This document shows positions 63,461-64,000 of a DNA stretch of 64,000 bases, piece by piece. Numbering within the stretch: the first letter of the stretch is position 1; the number at the start of each line of letters is the position of its first letter. Below the pieces are notes generated by a model. That model made no database searches and was not told the origin of the DNA. It saw only the letters and a program-made list of their open reading frames with translations. The stretch is from Tridacna crocea (taxonomy: Eukaryota > Mollusca > Bivalvia > Cardiida > Cardiidae), in NCBI GenBank assembly GCA_943736015.1, contig OX031065.1:17994427-18058426 (forward strand). The letters are read 5' to 3'. Position numbers and translations under genes: made by a program.

Positions 63461-63817
63461 CATTATCTCCCGCTAGATGGCATTCTATAAATACTCATCT
63501 ATCTAATTTGGGCATCCTGGGTACAGAACCGAACCACTTTCCTACGCGACAACCGTTACTTTGAATTTCAAACTACATGTAAAATAAAGGTTTACACAAT
63601 AAAACGCTACCTCGTGCAATTCACTCAGTTATGATCAGCAGTTTAGATAAATCTGAAGCTAAAGAAGGTCTTATTTCTCCTCAAATGTATTGATAAAAGC
63701 TATTTTCAAGATTGCTACTTCATAGAGTGTAATATTACAGTCTGCCCGCTTTCGGGGCTAGTGATGCGTCATATAAGACAGGTCGAATCTTCGAAGAATA
63801 TGACATGGCGCAGAAAA
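63461..63817. mobile_element. 357-bp insertion with 12-bp target duplication
   Basis: CGCCATTTGCAA lies at 63449-63460 and 63818-63829. The duplicated locus has a single CGCCATTTACAA at 54039-54050. The insert starts CATTATCTCCCGCTAGATGG and is related to 20925-20990 and 21827-21900. Long duplications like this are typical of retroposed or unusual insertions; the class is unknown. Confidence 0.6.
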
Positions 63818-64000
63818 CGCCATTTGCAAAGGTATGAGGTTTGCGGACGGCATAGTTTAAAATGACGCTTCACAGAATGTACGATCTGATTCCGAGTCTA
63901 CACAGTTTACTTCTTTCGTAAACTTTTCTGTGCAAAATAAAAAAAAAACCTCAAATTCCAGCGGACGGCTATCAATACAATCTATTGAAACACACAAAGA

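Larger units (their letters stand above)
60155..63905 (+). repeat. Segmental duplication, copy B
   Basis: Matches 39480-40757 and 51377-54135 in order and orientation, crossing the point where copy A carries the 10.6-kb element. Confidence 0.8.

Overview
The window looks like animal nuclear DNA, most likely from a bivalve or other mollusc. It is AT-rich, long ORFs are absent, and the only recognisable host gene is split into small exons by GT/AG introns. Several repeats are of types I associate with bivalve genomes: hairpin-headed repeats followed by GTCC runs, and GATCAAGATCAGACTGCACA-type hairpins. No species call is possible from sequence alone. Most lines in a six-frame translation here are chance ORFs inside repeats.

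Layout. 1-29.8 kb holds no recognisable gene. It is packed with copies of one TTAA-flanked MITE (called MITE A here, about 220 bp, perfect hairpin core), plus hairpin-headed repeats (6.0, 9.9, 11.0, 24.1, 25.1 kb), two TAA-flanked Harbinger-type elements (13.2-14.35 and 19.15-20.27 kb) and several minisatellites. 29.8-37.05 kb carries the host gene RBIS (ribosome biogenesis factor, C8orf59 family): three coding exons, 105 codons, each exon preceded closely by transposon-derived sequence. 37-39.4 kb is more hairpin-headed repeat.

From 39.5 to 54.1 kb and again from 60.15 to 63.9 kb lie two copies of one segmental duplication. Comparing them gives natural empty sites for several insertions. The most striking is a 10,614-bp insertion at 40763-51376 with long terminal inverted repeats beginning CACACTGGAGAGAC and a 5-bp target duplication TACAT. 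It contains a candidate THAP zinc-finger exon, and nested in it are two foldback elements (42316-45852 and 46581-49460) that share the terminus GGGTCCTACTA but differ inside. A second element with CAC ends and a 5-bp duplication (CACRGTG ends, TTTCT duplication) splits a MITE A copy at 56827-57980. 54-60 kb also holds a possible 38-codon membrane microprotein and an orphan 176-bp coding exon.

The biology visible is therefore a nested transposon landscape rather than an operon-like system. At least six families of cut-and-paste elements are present, several with near-perfect ends and exact target duplications, which suggests recent activity. No intact transposase was found, so the visible elements look non-autonomous or decayed.
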